Positions 1 to 8,257 of a DNA stretch of 64,000 bases are shown here, in pieces. How positions within the stretch are numbered: position 1 is the first letter of the stretch; each line of letters begins with the position of its first letter. The notes beneath the pieces are model-generated. The model saw only the letters and a program-made list of their open reading frames with translations, did no database searches and was not told where the DNA came from. Source of the DNA: Nocardioidaceae bacterium UBA4001 (GTDB lineage: Bacteria > Actinomycetota > Actinomycetes > Propionibacteriales > Nocardioidaceae); the NCBI GenBank assembly GCA_002384855.1, contig DGBP01000049.1, forward strand, positions 48,345 through 112,344. The letters run 5' to 3'. A program made the position numbers and the translations under genes.

Positions 1-2
1 GG

Positions 3-1040
3 ACGGGCACCATTGTTGCGGGTCTGGCCGTGGCCGTGGGCGGTTTCGGGACCGCGACGTTGACTCGCTCGTGGCCCTCGCTGCTGGCAGCCATGGCGCT
101 GCTCGGCGTGGCCAACGCCGCCTGCCAGGTCACCTCGAACCTCACCGTTGCCCGGGCACTGCCGCCAACGCGGCGCGGTCTCGGCTTCGGCGTGAAGCAG
201 GCCGCAATCCCGCTCGCCATCGCGATCTCCGGTTTGGCGGTCCCGCTCGTCGCCGAAGGGCCAGGCTGGCGCTGGACCTTCGCCGCCACCGGAGCCGGAG
301 GGCTCGCCCTCATGTTCTGGGGGCTCACCGTCCAGCCGGCCTCCACCACGACACCGGCGACACCCGCCGGCCAGGACCGTCCGCCACTGGCCCCGCTGCT
401 GGTCACCATGGTGGCCGGCACGTTGGCGAGCGCCGCGGCCAACTCCTTGGGCTCCTTCCTGCCGAGCTGGGCGTTCGAGGTGGGCCTGTCGCCGTCTCGG
501 GCCGGTGCGCTCATGGCGGTAGGCAGCGGGATCAACATCGCGGTGCGAGTGATGTCAGGCCACCTCGCCGACCGCCGGCACGGCCGCAACCTACCCGTCG
601 TCGCCGCCCAGATGAGCACCGGCGCGCTCGCGCTGCTGGCCCTGTCGTTCGCACTTCCACCGGCCGTCGTCGCGGGCGGCCTGGTCGCGTTCGCCGTCGG
701 CTGGTCATGGCCGGGGCTGCTCCTGTACGCCGTGGTGCGTGTGGGGCGTGACGCCCCGGCTCGCGCGTCCGGGCTGGTGCAGGCGGGCGCCTTCGCCGGT
801 GGCGCCTCAGGCCCGGCGCTCTTCGGCGCTGCGGTCGGCCTCCTCGGCTACGAGACCGCCTGGCGGCTGAGTGCACTGGTCTTCGTGGTTGCCGCACTCC
901 TGCTGCTGCAGGCACGGCGTATGTTCATCTCCGACCTCGTCACCCGCCCACCGGCAGCGCCGCTCCGGTACGGGGGCGGGCTGATCACCGAGCGCCCGGC
1001 ACCGCGCTCCCCCCGCTCTCCCTCCGGCCTCGACCTCTAG
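3..1040 (+). CDS. MFS transporter, 5'-truncated by window edge
   Basis: Membrane transporter of the major facilitator superfamily, substrate unknown. The reading frame is open from the first bases of the window, so the true start lies outside; about 345 residues are visible where the family usually has 400-430. Many hydrophobic segments are present, with an Arg-rich cytoplasmic loop (GHLADRRHGRN) of the kind found between helices 8 and 9. The motif ARALPPTRRGLGFGVKQA resembles the CynX/NimT-type helix 4-5 region. The dehydrogenase gene starts 13 bp downstream, so the two are probably co-transcribed and the substrate may be a hydroxy-dicarboxylate such as tartrate or malate (inference). Confidence 0.8.
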   Translation, partial: TGTIVAGLAVAVGGFGTATLTRSWPSLLAAMALLGVANAACQVTSNLTVARALPPTRRGLGFGVKQAAIPLAIAISGLAVPLVAEGPGWRWTFAATGAGGLALMFWGLTVQPASTTTPATPAGQDRPPLAPLLVTMVAGTLASAAANSLGSFLPSWAFEVGLSPSRAGALMAVGSGINIAVRVMSGHLADRRHGRNLPVVAAQMSTGALALLALSFALPPAVVAGGLVAFAVGWSWPGLLLYAVVRVGRDAPARASGLVQAGAFAGGASGPALFGAAVGLLGYETAWRLSALVFVVAALLLLQARRMFISDLVTRPPAAPLRYGGGLITERPAPRSPRSPSGLDL

Positions 1041-1053
1041 GAAGGGCACACGC

Positions 1054-2109
1054 ATGAACACGAGCATGTCGCACGTCGTCGACGTCATCGCCGGTGATGG
1101 CATCGGGCAGGAGGTGACCCCCGCCGCGGTGCGCTGCATCGACGTGCTGGCGGTGCGCCACGGGTTCGACGTCACCTGGCGGGACCGGCCCTGGGGCTCG
1201 GACTACTTCCGCAAGCACGGCCGGATGATGCCAGTCGACGGGATCGAGCAGCTTTCCGACGGCGACGCCATCTTCCTCGGCGCGGTGGGCACCCCCGACA
1301 TCCCCGACGTCGAGACCCTGTGGGGCCTGTTGATCCCGATTCGCCGGGAGTTCCTGCAGTACATCAACCTGCGGCCGGTGCGGGTGCTGCCGGGGGTCAC
1401 CTCACCGCTGCGCGCTGACAAGCAGGTCGACCTGGTCATCGTGCGGGAGAACGTCGAGGGGGAGTACTCCGAGGTCGGCGGTCGACTCTACCGTGGTCTG
1501 CCCGAGGAGATGGCGGTGCAGGAGTCGGTCTTCACCCGGGCGGGGATCAGCCGTGCCGCGGCGTACGCCGTCGACCTGGCCCGCAGCCGGTCGGGCAGGC
1601 TGACGTCGGCGACCAAGTCGAACGGCATCATCCACACGATGCCGTTCTGGGACGAGGTCGTCGCCGTGATCGCCGGAGGTGCGGGCGTTGAGGTCGACAA
1701 GGAGCTGATCGACGCCCTGGCCGCCCGGGTGGTGCTGCGCCCGGAGAGCCTCGACGTGATCGTGGCGTCCAACCTGTTCGGCGACATCCTCTCCGACCTC
1801 GCCGGGGCGGTGGCCGGATCGATCGGCGTCGCTCCCAGCGCCAACCTCAACCCGCCGAAGGACCACCCGTCGATGTTCGAGCCCGTGCACGGCTCGGCCC
1901 CCGACATCGCCGGGAAGGGGGTAGCCAACCCCGTGGGCCAGATGTGGGCCGGGGCGATGATGCTCGAGCACCTCGGCCAGGCCTCGGCGGCTGCCGACCT
2001 GACCGCCGCCTTCGAGACGGTGCTCGCATCGGGGACCCGAACCCGCGACCTGGGCGGCACGGCAACTACCGAGGAGTTCACCTCGGCGGTTGTGGCCGCG
2101 CTCGCCTGA
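1054..2109 (+). CDS. Tartrate/D-malate dehydrogenase-like (isocitrate/isopropylmalate dehydrogenase family)
   Basis: NAD-dependent beta-decarboxylating dehydrogenase, 351 aa, the normal length for the family. Visible signatures: GDGIGQEV near the N-terminus, VRENVEGEYSEVGG (substrate Arg and the YS motif), TSATKSNGI with the catalytic Lys, SNLFGDILSDLAG with the metal-binding Asp residues, and FEPVHGSAPDIAGKG in the cofactor loop. The WGLLIPIRREF segment after the first substrate-binding strand is typical of tartrate dehydrogenase/D-malate dehydrogenase rather than of 3-isopropylmalate dehydrogenase. The AGGAAG ribosome site precedes the ATG. The gene lies directly behind an MFS transporter, which fits uptake and oxidation of a hydroxy acid. 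Exact substrate is not decided by sequence. Confidence 0.85.
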   Translation: MNTSMSHVVDVIAGDGIGQEVTPAAVRCIDVLAVRHGFDVTWRDRPWGSDYFRKHGRMMPVDGIEQLSDGDAIFLGAVGTPDIPDVETLWGLLIPIRREFLQYINLRPVRVLPGVTSPLRADKQVDLVIVRENVEGEYSEVGGRLYRGLPEEMAVQESVFTRAGISRAAAYAVDLARSRSGRLTSATKSNGIIHTMPFWDEVVAVIAGGAGVEVDKELIDALAARVVLRPESLDVIVASNLFGDILSDLAGAVAGSIGVAPSANLNPPKDHPSMFEPVHGSAPDIAGKGVANPVGQMWAGAMMLEHLGQASAAADLTAAFETVLASGTRTRDLGGTATTEEFTSAVVAALA

Positions 2110-2329
2110 CCTGTACTCGAGGTGAGCCCGCGATGCTCAGACCTTCTCTTACGGCTGCCGACCACATGCACTGCGCGAGATGAGCACGCCGGCGTATCCG
2201 CACCCGGCGGGGACAGTCCTCCCTGCGCTTCGCCCTCGCCCGCCGCAAGCGTGACGGGAGAGGGTTCGCCGTCAGAGGCTGCTGACCGAGCGGCTCTGAG
2301 CGTACGGCCGAGCGACCCGGAAGCCGGGT

Positions 2330-2776
2330 TCAGTCCCCGGAGCCCCGGCCCCCCTCGTGGACGGCGACGGTCGGCTCGAGACCTTCGGCCCCCACAACCT
2401 CACGCCACGCCTCGAACCCGACCTGGAAGGCCACGATGCCCGCCTCCGGCAGGGAGATCTCGATGGCCTCGAGGATCTCCGTCGGGGAGACGCCGAGGTC
2501 GAGGGCGACTCGGATGTGGCTCTGGATGTGACCCTTCGACGCGCGCATCACAGTCAGACTGACGATGAAGATGAGCTCCTTTGTACGACGGTCCAGGGTC
2601 CGCTGGTCGAGGTACGCCGCGGACACCAGGTGGTTGGCCGCCTGGAGGACCGGGAAGTCCTGCTTGGCCATCACCTTGTGGTAGTCGAGCACGTAGCCGC
2701 GCTTGCGGGCCATCTCGTCGACGTAGCTCTGAGCGTCCTGGTTGCTACGGGTCGGGTCGGTGCTCTGGTCGGTCAT
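2330..2776 (-). CDS. Carboxymuconolactone decarboxylase (CMD/AhpD-like) family protein
   Basis: Small all-helical CMD-domain protein of 148 aa. The family includes 4-carboxymuconolactone decarboxylase and AhpD-type peroxide-linked proteins. The core runs from about residue 45 to 135 (DRRTKELIFIVSLT, then HIRVALDLGVSPTEILEAI). The CxxC pair of AhpD is absent: the segment reads SKGHIQSH, keeping only the His. The start is the ATG that overlaps the upstream dehydrogenase stop by 4 bp; the longer open frame upstream is antisense-like Arg-rich sequence and is rejected. It is co-transcribed with the 3-hydroxyisobutyrate-dehydrogenase-like gene, so it probably acts on the same hydroxy or oxo acid (inference). 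Confidence 0.75.
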   Translation of the reverse strand: MTDQSTDPTRSNQDAQSYVDEMARKRGYVLDYHKVMAKQDFPVLQAANHLVSAAYLDQRTLDRRTKELIFIVSLTVMRASKGHIQSHIRVALDLGVSPTEILEAIEISLPEAGIVAFQVGFEAWREVVGAEGLEPTVAVHEGGRGSGD

Positions 2777-3702
2777 GCGTCGTTCCTCTCGGGGTGGCGG
2801 AGCAGGGCGTGGTTCAGCTGCTCGTAGTACTGCACGAGCGCGGTGTGGTCGAGGCCGTCGCGGCCGAGGACCCGGCGGGCCTCTGTCAGGGTCGCGACGG
2901 TGGAGGCGGTGATCGGCGTGGCGACCCCGTCCTCCTCTGCGAGGCGGTGCGCGATGCCGAGGTCCTTGAGCATGAGGTCCATCGCGAAACCGGAGGCGAA
3001 GGTGCCGGTCAGCACGTGCTGGGGGTACTTCACCTCGGTGGCCTGGCTGCGACCGGTCGAGGAGTTGATCACCTCGACCATCACGGCCGGGTCGATACCC
3101 TCGGCCTGCGCGACGCACAGGATCTCCGCGGCCGCGGCGAGGTTGGTCGCCGACAGCAGGTTGTTGAGCGCCTTCGCAGCGTGACCCGAGCCCGTGGGGC
3201 CCACGTGCATGATGCAGCCGCCCATCGGCTCGAGGTGCGGACGGGCCCGAGCGACGTCCCCGTCACTCCCACCTGCCATGATCGCCAGCTCCCCGGTGAC
3301 CGCCCGGGTCACTCCCCCGGACACCGGCGCGTCGACGTACCCGATGCCCCGTTCAGCCGCGACCCGCGCGAGCCTGCGGGTGCCGGCCGGCTCCGAGGAG
3401 CCCATGTCGATCACCAGCGCGCCCTCGGGGAGACGCGCGAGGAGGCCGGTTGCGCCGTCACCGAGCAGCACGGACTCGACCGCCCGGCTGTCCGGGAGCA
3501 TGAGCACGACGGTGCCGATTCCGACCGGGAGGTCGGCCAGGTCCACCGGGCTACGCAAACCCTCCTCCTCGGCCAGCCGCGCAGCGGCCTCGAAGTCGCG
3601 GTCGGACACGACGGTGTCGAACGCGGCGCGGTGGCGGCGCACCATCGGCCCGCCCATCCGACCGAGCCCGACGAACAGCGCGGTGGTGCCGGGGTCCTCC
3701 AT
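2773..3702 (-). CDS. 3-hydroxyisobutyrate dehydrogenase / 2-hydroxy-3-oxopropionate reductase family
   Basis: NAD(P)-dependent beta-hydroxyacid dehydrogenase, 309 aa. The Rossmann glycine motif is VGLGRMGGPM at residues 12-21. The substrate loop is DAPVSGGVTRA, followed by the family helix with catalytic Lys in GSGHAAKALNNLL, and the C-terminal Lys in MLKDLGIAHRLAEE. The protein belongs with GarR/MmsB enzymes, which interconvert short hydroxy acids and their aldehydes. It is first gene of a two-gene minus-strand unit and diverges from the dicarboxylate operon across a palindrome, so the two units are probably co-regulated. The precise substrate is not predictable. Confidence 0.85.
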   Translation of the reverse strand: MEDPGTTALFVGLGRMGGPMVRRHRAAFDTVVSDRDFEAAARLAEEEGLRSPVDLADLPVGIGTVVLMLPDSRAVESVLLGDGATGLLARLPEGALVIDMGSSEPAGTRRLARVAAERGIGYVDAPVSGGVTRAVTGELAIMAGGSDGDVARARPHLEPMGGCIMHVGPTGSGHAAKALNNLLSATNLAAAAEILCVAQAEGIDPAVMVEVINSSTGRSQATEVKYPQHVLTGTFASGFAMDLMLKDLGIAHRLAEEDGVATPITASTVATLTEARRVLGRDGLDHTALVQYYEQLNHALLRHPERNDA

Positions 3703-3741
3703 GGGCCTCCCTCACAGCAGTGCGGCGGATCGCCGTACCGT

Positions 3742-3771
3742 TTGACAGTCTTGTGCGACCATTTTTAATAT
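3742..3771 (+). promoter_or_regulatory. Likely promoter of the dicarboxylate operon
   Basis: TTGACA (3742-3747) is a perfect -35 box. It is followed after 18 bp by TAATAT (3766-3771), an AT-rich -10-like hexamer in an otherwise very GC-rich region. The -10 lies inside the palindrome at 3751-3781, so a repressor bound there would block RNA polymerase. Confidence 0.5.
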
Positions 3772-3781
3772 GGCCGCACAA
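3751..3781. promoter_or_regulatory. Palindromic operator between divergent catabolic operons
   Basis: Left arm TTGTGCGACCAT (3751-3762) and right arm ATGGCCGCACAA (3770-3781) are inverted repeats matching at 11 of 12 positions around a 7-bp AT spacer (TTTTAAT). The palindrome lies between the divergent genes at 3702 and 3821 and overlaps a promoter. Its size fits a dimeric GntR- or IclR-class regulator. No regulator gene is adjacent, so the protein that binds is unknown. Confidence 0.65.
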
Positions 3782-3820
3782 ATAGTCAACCACCCGGCTC
3801 CGACCATCGAGGAGAGCTGC

Positions 3821-4990
3821 ATGCGGCCACTGGAGGGCCTCACCGTCGTATCCGTCGAGCAGGCCGTGGCCGCTCCCTTCGCGACGCGGCAGCTGGCCGA
3901 CCTCGGCGCCCGCGTGATCAAGGTGGAGCGGAAGGGCCCCGGCGACTTCGCCCGGGAGTACGACGAGACCGTGAAGGGGATGGCGAGCCACTTCGTGTGG
4001 CTCAACCGCTCCAAGGAGTCGATTGCGCTCGACCTCAAGGACGAGCACGACCGCGCGGTGGTGCACCGGCTGCTCGACTCCGCGGACGTCTTCGTGCAGA
4101 ACCTCGCCCCCCGCGCCGCCGAGCGACTCGGCCTGGGCGCGGAGCAGCTGCGGGCCGCGCACCCCTCGCTGATCCACTGCTCGATCTCCGGCTACGGCCC
4201 CGACGGGCCCTACACGAGCAAGAAGGCCTACGACCTGCTCGTGCAGTGCGAGGCCGGGCTGGTCTCGGTGACCGGCACCCCCGACGAGCCGGTCAAGGTC
4301 GGCATCTCCGTGGCCGACATCGCCGCGGGGATGTACGCCTACACCGGCATCCTCACCGCGATCATCCGGCGCCAGCGCACCGGCGAGGGCGCGACCGTGG
4401 AGATCTCGATGCTCGAGGCGCTCGCCGAGTGGATGGGCTTCCCGATGTACTACGGGATGTACGGCGGCACGCCCCCGCCACGCAGCGGGGCGTCCCACGC
4501 GGCGATCGCTCCCTACGGGCCGTTCCACTGCGGGGACGGCAAGAGCGTCTTCCTCGGCATCCAGAACGAGCGCGAGTGGGCGGTGTTCTGCGCGCAGGTG
4601 CTCGAGCAGCCCGACCTCGCGAGCGACGAAAGGTTCTCCTCCAACAGCCGGCGGGTCGCCCACCGCGACGACCTCACCGCCGAGATCCACGCCGCCTTCG
4701 CCGGGCTCACCAGCGAGGAGGCGCTCGCGCGGCTCGACGCGGCGGCCATCGCCAACGCCCGCCTGCGCGACATGCTCGAGCTCGGCGACCACCCCCAGCT
4801 CGAGGCGCGCCACCGGTGGACCGAGGTCGACTCGCCCGTCGGGCCGTTGCGCGCGCTCATCCCCCCGGCCACGCTCGACGGGGAGGAGCCGGCGATGGGG
4901 CGGATCCCCCAGCCCGGCGAGCACACCGCGAAGATCCTGGCCGAGCTCGGCCTCGCCCCCTCCGCCGACTCTGTCGAGGAGCACTCGTGA
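3821..4990 (+). CDS. Class III (CaiB/BaiF) CoA transferase
   Basis: Family III CoA transferase, 389 aa, moving CoA onto a free carboxylic acid. Features: the N-terminal RPLEGLTVVSVEQAVAAP strand, the FADLGARVIKVE-type segment (here LADLGARVIKVERKGPGD), and catalytic Asp in VKVGISVADIAAGMYA. The start at 3821 is preferred because it has GAGGAG upstream and matches the family N-terminus; the in-frame ATG at 3770 lies inside the operator palindrome. It heads a five-gene operon and overlaps the MmgE/PrpD gene by 4 bp (GTGA). The context predicts activation of a branched dicarboxylate such as itaconate, mesaconate or methylsuccinate (inference). Confidence 0.85.
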   Translation: MRPLEGLTVVSVEQAVAAPFATRQLADLGARVIKVERKGPGDFAREYDETVKGMASHFVWLNRSKESIALDLKDEHDRAVVHRLLDSADVFVQNLAPRAAERLGLGAEQLRAAHPSLIHCSISGYGPDGPYTSKKAYDLLVQCEAGLVSVTGTPDEPVKVGISVADIAAGMYAYTGILTAIIRRQRTGEGATVEISMLEALAEWMGFPMYYGMYGGTPPPRSGASHAAIAPYGPFHCGDGKSVFLGIQNEREWAVFCAQVLEQPDLASDERFSSNSRRVAHRDDLTAEIHAAFAGLTSEEALARLDAAAIANARLRDMLELGDHPQLEARHRWTEVDSPVGPLRALIPPATLDGEEPAMGRIPQPGEHTAKILAELGLAPSADSVEEHS

Positions 4991-6219
4991 CTCGCACCAC
5001 CCACAGCGTCGCCGGGGAGCTGGCCGACTGGGCCGTCGCCCTCCAGCCGAGTCAGGACGACCTCGCGCTGGCCGAGCGCTCGCTGAAGGACACCGTGGCG
5101 GTCGCCCTGGCCGCCCGCGACGAGCGGATCCTCCCGGTCGCGGCGCCGATGTCGGAGGCCGGCCGCTGGGCGGTGGCGAGCCACATCCTCGACTTCGACG
5201 ACCTGCACATGCCGACCACGACGCACATCAGCACCGTCTGCGTGCCGGTGGCGCTCGCGGTCGGCGGCGGGGCAGCCGACTACCTCGCCGGCGCCGGCGT
5301 GATGGCCCGGGTCGGACTGCTGCTGGGCTGGGACCACTACTCGTCGGGGTGGCACGCCACCACGACCTCCGGCGCCCTGGCCGCGGCGGCCACCGCGGCC
5401 CACGCCCGAGGCTTCGACGCCGAGGCCACCGCCCGCGCCCTGGCCCTCGCGGTCCCCGCGGCCGGCGGGGTGCAGCGCTGCTTCGGCACCGACGCCAAGT
5501 CGCTCCAGGTCGGCATGGCCGCCGAGGCAGGGGTTCGGGCGGCCGACCTCGTGGCTGCCGGCGCGACCGCCGAGCCCGCGGCGGTGGACGCCTGGCTCCA
5601 GCTGGTCGGCGGGCGAGCGGACGCGCTCCCCTTCGGCTCCCCAGACGACGCCGCCGTCCCCGACGGGCTGGCGATCAAGCTCTACCCCTGCTGCTACGCC
5701 ATCCAGCGGCCGATCGCGACGGTCGCGTCGATCGCCGGCTCGGTGGACGCGGCCTCCGTGCGCCGCGTCGTCGTGCGCACCCCCGGCGGCACGGTCACCC
5801 CGCTCATCCACGAGCGGCCGCAGACCGGCCTCGAGGGGAAGTTCAGCGTGGAGTACGCCGTCGCCACCGCCCTGCTCGACGAGCACCAGGGGTTCTGGGC
5901 GTTCACCGACGAGGCGGTGCGGCGTCCCGAGGCGCAGCGGATCGTCGGCCTCGTGGAGCGCGACCTGTCCGAGGGCGGCGAGTGGCTGCTCGAGGGCGAG
6001 GTCGAGGTGGAGATCCACACCGGCCCCGGCTCAGGCGGCGAGCCCGACGACGTACACACGACCACGATGCGCTTCCCGCCGGGCTCGCCGCAGCGTCCCC
6101 CGACGGCCGACGAGCTGGACCGCAAGCTCGCCGACTGCCTCCAGGGCCTCGACGTCGCGCCGGTCGACATCACCTGGAACTCCGCTGCCGACCTGCTGCG
6201 GCACCACCTGCCCACCTGA
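4987..6219 (+). CDS. MmgE/PrpD family protein
   Basis: Protein of 410 aa in the 2-methylcitrate dehydratase / cis-aconitate decarboxylase superfamily. Family marks are the ASHILDFDDLHMPTTTHIST segment near residue 60 (substrate-site Asp and His residues), the helical region SGWHATTTSGALAAAAT, and the C-terminal lid domain with KLYPCCYAIQRP. The GTG start overlaps the CoA-transferase stop, and the protein is somewhat shorter at the N-terminus than PrpD (about 450-480 aa). Known members dehydrate 2-methylcitrate, decarboxylate cis-aconitate to itaconate, or epimerise related acids. Between a CoA transferase and an acyl-CoA dehydrogenase, a role in making or reshaping a C5/C6 tricarboxylate-derived acid is plausible but unproven. 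Confidence 0.8.
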   Translation: MTRTTHSVAGELADWAVALQPSQDDLALAERSLKDTVAVALAARDERILPVAAPMSEAGRWAVASHILDFDDLHMPTTTHISTVCVPVALAVGGGAADYLAGAGVMARVGLLLGWDHYSSGWHATTTSGALAAAATAAHARGFDAEATARALALAVPAAGGVQRCFGTDAKSLQVGMAAEAGVRAADLVAAGATAEPAAVDAWLQLVGGRADALPFGSPDDAAVPDGLAIKLYPCCYAIQRPIATVASIAGSVDAASVRRVVVRTPGGTVTPLIHERPQTGLEGKFSVEYAVATALLDEHQGFWAFTDEAVRRPEAQRIVGLVERDLSEGGEWLLEGEVEVEIHTGPGSGGEPDDVHTTTMRFPPGSPQRPPTADELDRKLADCLQGLDVAPVDITWNSAADLLRHHLPT

Positions 6220-6260
6220 CCGGCCCCCGGTCCCCACCTCGCCCACGCACAGGAGCAACC

Positions 6261-7418
6261 ATGGAAGAGCTGAACGAGGAAGAGCGCGCGATCGTCGAGG
6301 TCGTGCGCGACTTCGTGAACACCTCGGTGAAGCCGGTCGCGCAGGAGCTCGAGCACGCGAACACCTACCCCGAGACGCTCATCGAGACGATGAAGCAGAT
6401 GGGCATCTTCGGCCTCGCGATCCCCGAGCCGTGGGGCGAGGCGCGAGTGAGCACCCCGTGCTACGTGCTCGTCACCGAGGAGCTGTCCCGCGGGTGGATG
6501 AGCCTCGCGGGCGCGATGGGCGGCCACACCGTCGTCGCCAAGCTGATCCTCGACCACGGCACCCAGGAGCAGAAGGACCGCTACCTCCCCCGGATGGCGA
6601 CCGGCGAGCTGCGCGCGACGATGGCGCTCACCGAGCCCGGCGGCGGCTCGGACCTCCAGGCGATGCGGACCACCGCGCTCCGCGACGGCGACGAGTACGT
6701 CGTCAACGGCTCCAAGACCTGGATCACCAACGCCCGCAAGGCAGGGCTCGTCGCGCTGCTGGTCAAGACCGACCCGAAGGCGTCCCCGGTGCACCAGGGG
6801 ATCAGCGTGCTGCTGGTCGAGAAGGGGCCCGGGTTCGAGGTCTCCCGCGACCTCCCGAAGCTCGGCTACAAGGGCGTCGAGAGCTGCGAGCTGTCCTTCG
6901 ACGGGATGCGTGTGCCGACCACGACCCTGCTCGGCGAGGTGCAGGGCAAGGGCTTCGCGCAGATGATGCGCGGCCTCGAGATCGGCCGACTCCAGGTCGC
7001 CTCCCGCGCGCTCGGCGTCGGCCGGGCGGCGCTCGAGGACAGCCTGCGCTACGCCCAGGAGCGCGAGAGCTTCGGCGTCCCCATCTGGAAGCACCAGTCC
7101 ATCGGCAACTACCTCGCCGACATGGTCACCAAGCTGACCGCGGCCCGCCAGCTGACGCTGTTCGCCGCCCGCAAGTACGACGCCGGCGAGCGCGCCGACA
7201 TGGAGGCCGGCATGGCCAAGCTGTTCGCGTCGGAGGCGGCGATGGAGATCGCGCTCAACGCGGTGCGGATCCACGGCGGCTACGGCTACTCCACGGAGTT
7301 CGACGTGGAGCGCTACTTCCGCGACGCCCCGCTGATGATCGTCGGCGAGGGCACCAACGAGATCCAGCGCACCGTGATCGCCCGCCAGCTCGTCAAGCGT
7401 GGGACGGTCGCGCCGTGA
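6261..7418 (+). CDS. Acyl-CoA dehydrogenase
   Basis: FAD-dependent acyl-CoA dehydrogenase, 385 aa, full length. Visible motifs: MALTEPGGGSDLQAM (FAD and substrate contact), TWITNARKA, the helical C-terminal domain with ALEDSLRYAQERESFGVPIW, and IHGGYGYSTEFDVERYFRDA followed by IVGEGTNEIQR, which carries the catalytic-base Glu position of the short-chain subfamily. AGGAG lies 8 bp before the ATG. Within the operon it would oxidise the CoA thioester formed by the transferase, for example methylsuccinyl-CoA to mesaconyl-CoA (inference). The downstream hydratase overlaps it by 4 bp. Confidence 0.88.
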   Translation: MEELNEEERAIVEVVRDFVNTSVKPVAQELEHANTYPETLIETMKQMGIFGLAIPEPWGEARVSTPCYVLVTEELSRGWMSLAGAMGGHTVVAKLILDHGTQEQKDRYLPRMATGELRATMALTEPGGGSDLQAMRTTALRDGDEYVVNGSKTWITNARKAGLVALLVKTDPKASPVHQGISVLLVEKGPGFEVSRDLPKLGYKGVESCELSFDGMRVPTTTLLGEVQGKGFAQMMRGLEIGRLQVASRALGVGRAALEDSLRYAQERESFGVPIWKHQSIGNYLADMVTKLTAARQLTLFAARKYDAGERADMEAGMAKLFASEAAMEIALNAVRIHGGYGYSTEFDVERYFRDAPLMIVGEGTNEIQRTVIARQLVKRGTVAP

Positions 7419-8257
7419 GGGGCCGCCGGGTCGAGACCCCCGACGAGGTGCTCGTGGAGGAGTACCTCGCCTTCGAGCCCGCCGAGTCACTCGCCGGGAT
7501 GCTCGACATCCCTGCACCGGACGGTGACGAGCTGCCGCAGCTGTGGCACTGGATCTACCTGCTCGAGCGGCGCCCCGAGCGCGACCTCGGCCCCGACGGC
7601 CACCCCACCCACGGCATCCCGGCCCCACCCGGACCGGGCCGCCGCCGGATGTTCGCGGGCGGACGGGTGTCGACGGTCCGGCCCCTGCTCCTCGGCGCCC
7701 CCGCCACCCGCACCACCCGCGTGGTCAGCACGCAGGAGAAGACCGGCCGCACCGGGCCGCTCACCTTCGTGACGGTGCGTAACACCATCACCCAGGACGG
7801 CGAGGTCGCGATCGTCGACGAGCAGGACATCGTCTACCGGACGCCGGACTCGACGCTGCCGGCCGCCTCCTCCGCGCCCTCCGACTCCGGGGAGGTGCGC
7901 GAGCCGAGCCTGAGCCTCGACGTCGACACCCGGCTGATGTTCCGGTTCTCGGCGCTGACCTACAACGCCCACCGGATCCACTACGACCGCGACTTCGTCG
8001 CTGAGGAGGGGTACGCCGACCTCCTCGTGCACGGGCCGCTCCAGGCGCTGATGATGGGCGAGCTGTTCCGCCGCCACGACCTCTCGCTGGTGGGCCGCGA
8101 GTACTCCTACCGCCTGGTCTCCCCCATGGTCGGCTCACAGACGATGACGGTCCGTCCCGGGCGGGACGGGCTCGACGCCGGGGCCGAGGTGCTGGACGCT
8201 GACGGCCGGGTGACCGCGACGTCCACGCTGCGCGACCTGACGGCGGACCTGGGGTGA
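7415..8257 (+). CDS. FAS1-like/MaoC-like acyl-CoA hydratase (mesaconyl-C4-CoA / itaconyl-CoA hydratase type)
   Basis: Double hot-dog hydratase of 280 aa. The N-terminal half (ELPQLWHWIYLLERRP, then PGRRRMFAGGRVSTVRPL) matches the FAS1-like dehydratase domain found in mesaconyl-C4-CoA and itaconyl-CoA hydratases. The C-terminal half has the hydratase-2 segment RFSALTYNAHRIHYDRDFV with the catalytic Asn-His pair, followed by LLVHGPLQALMMGE. The GTG start overlaps the upstream stop (GTGA). This family adds water to C5 unsaturated dicarboxyl-CoAs to give citramalyl-CoA. Its position directly before a CitE-like lyase strongly supports that reaction order. Confidence 0.82.
   Translation: MRGRRVETPDEVLVEEYLAFEPAESLAGMLDIPAPDGDELPQLWHWIYLLERRPERDLGPDGHPTHGIPAPPGPGRRRMFAGGRVSTVRPLLLGAPATRTTRVVSTQEKTGRTGPLTFVTVRNTITQDGEVAIVDEQDIVYRTPDSTLPAASSAPSDSGEVREPSLSLDVDTRLMFRFSALTYNAHRIHYDRDFVAEEGYADLLVHGPLQALMMGELFRRHDLSLVGREYSYRLVSPMVGSQTMTVRPGRDGLDAGAEVLDADGRVTATSTLRDLTADLG

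Noticed and set aside
3770..3820. Earlier ATG for the CoA transferase
   Set aside because: It lies inside the operator palindrome and has no ribosome site; the ATG at 3821 has GAGGAG and fits the family N-terminus.
4513..7628. Long minus-strand open frames (501 and 644 codons) across the dicarboxylate operon
   Set aside because: They are antisense to well-recognised PrpD, dehydrogenase and hydratase genes, with Arg/Gly/His-rich composition and no motifs; typical shadows in GC-rich DNA.
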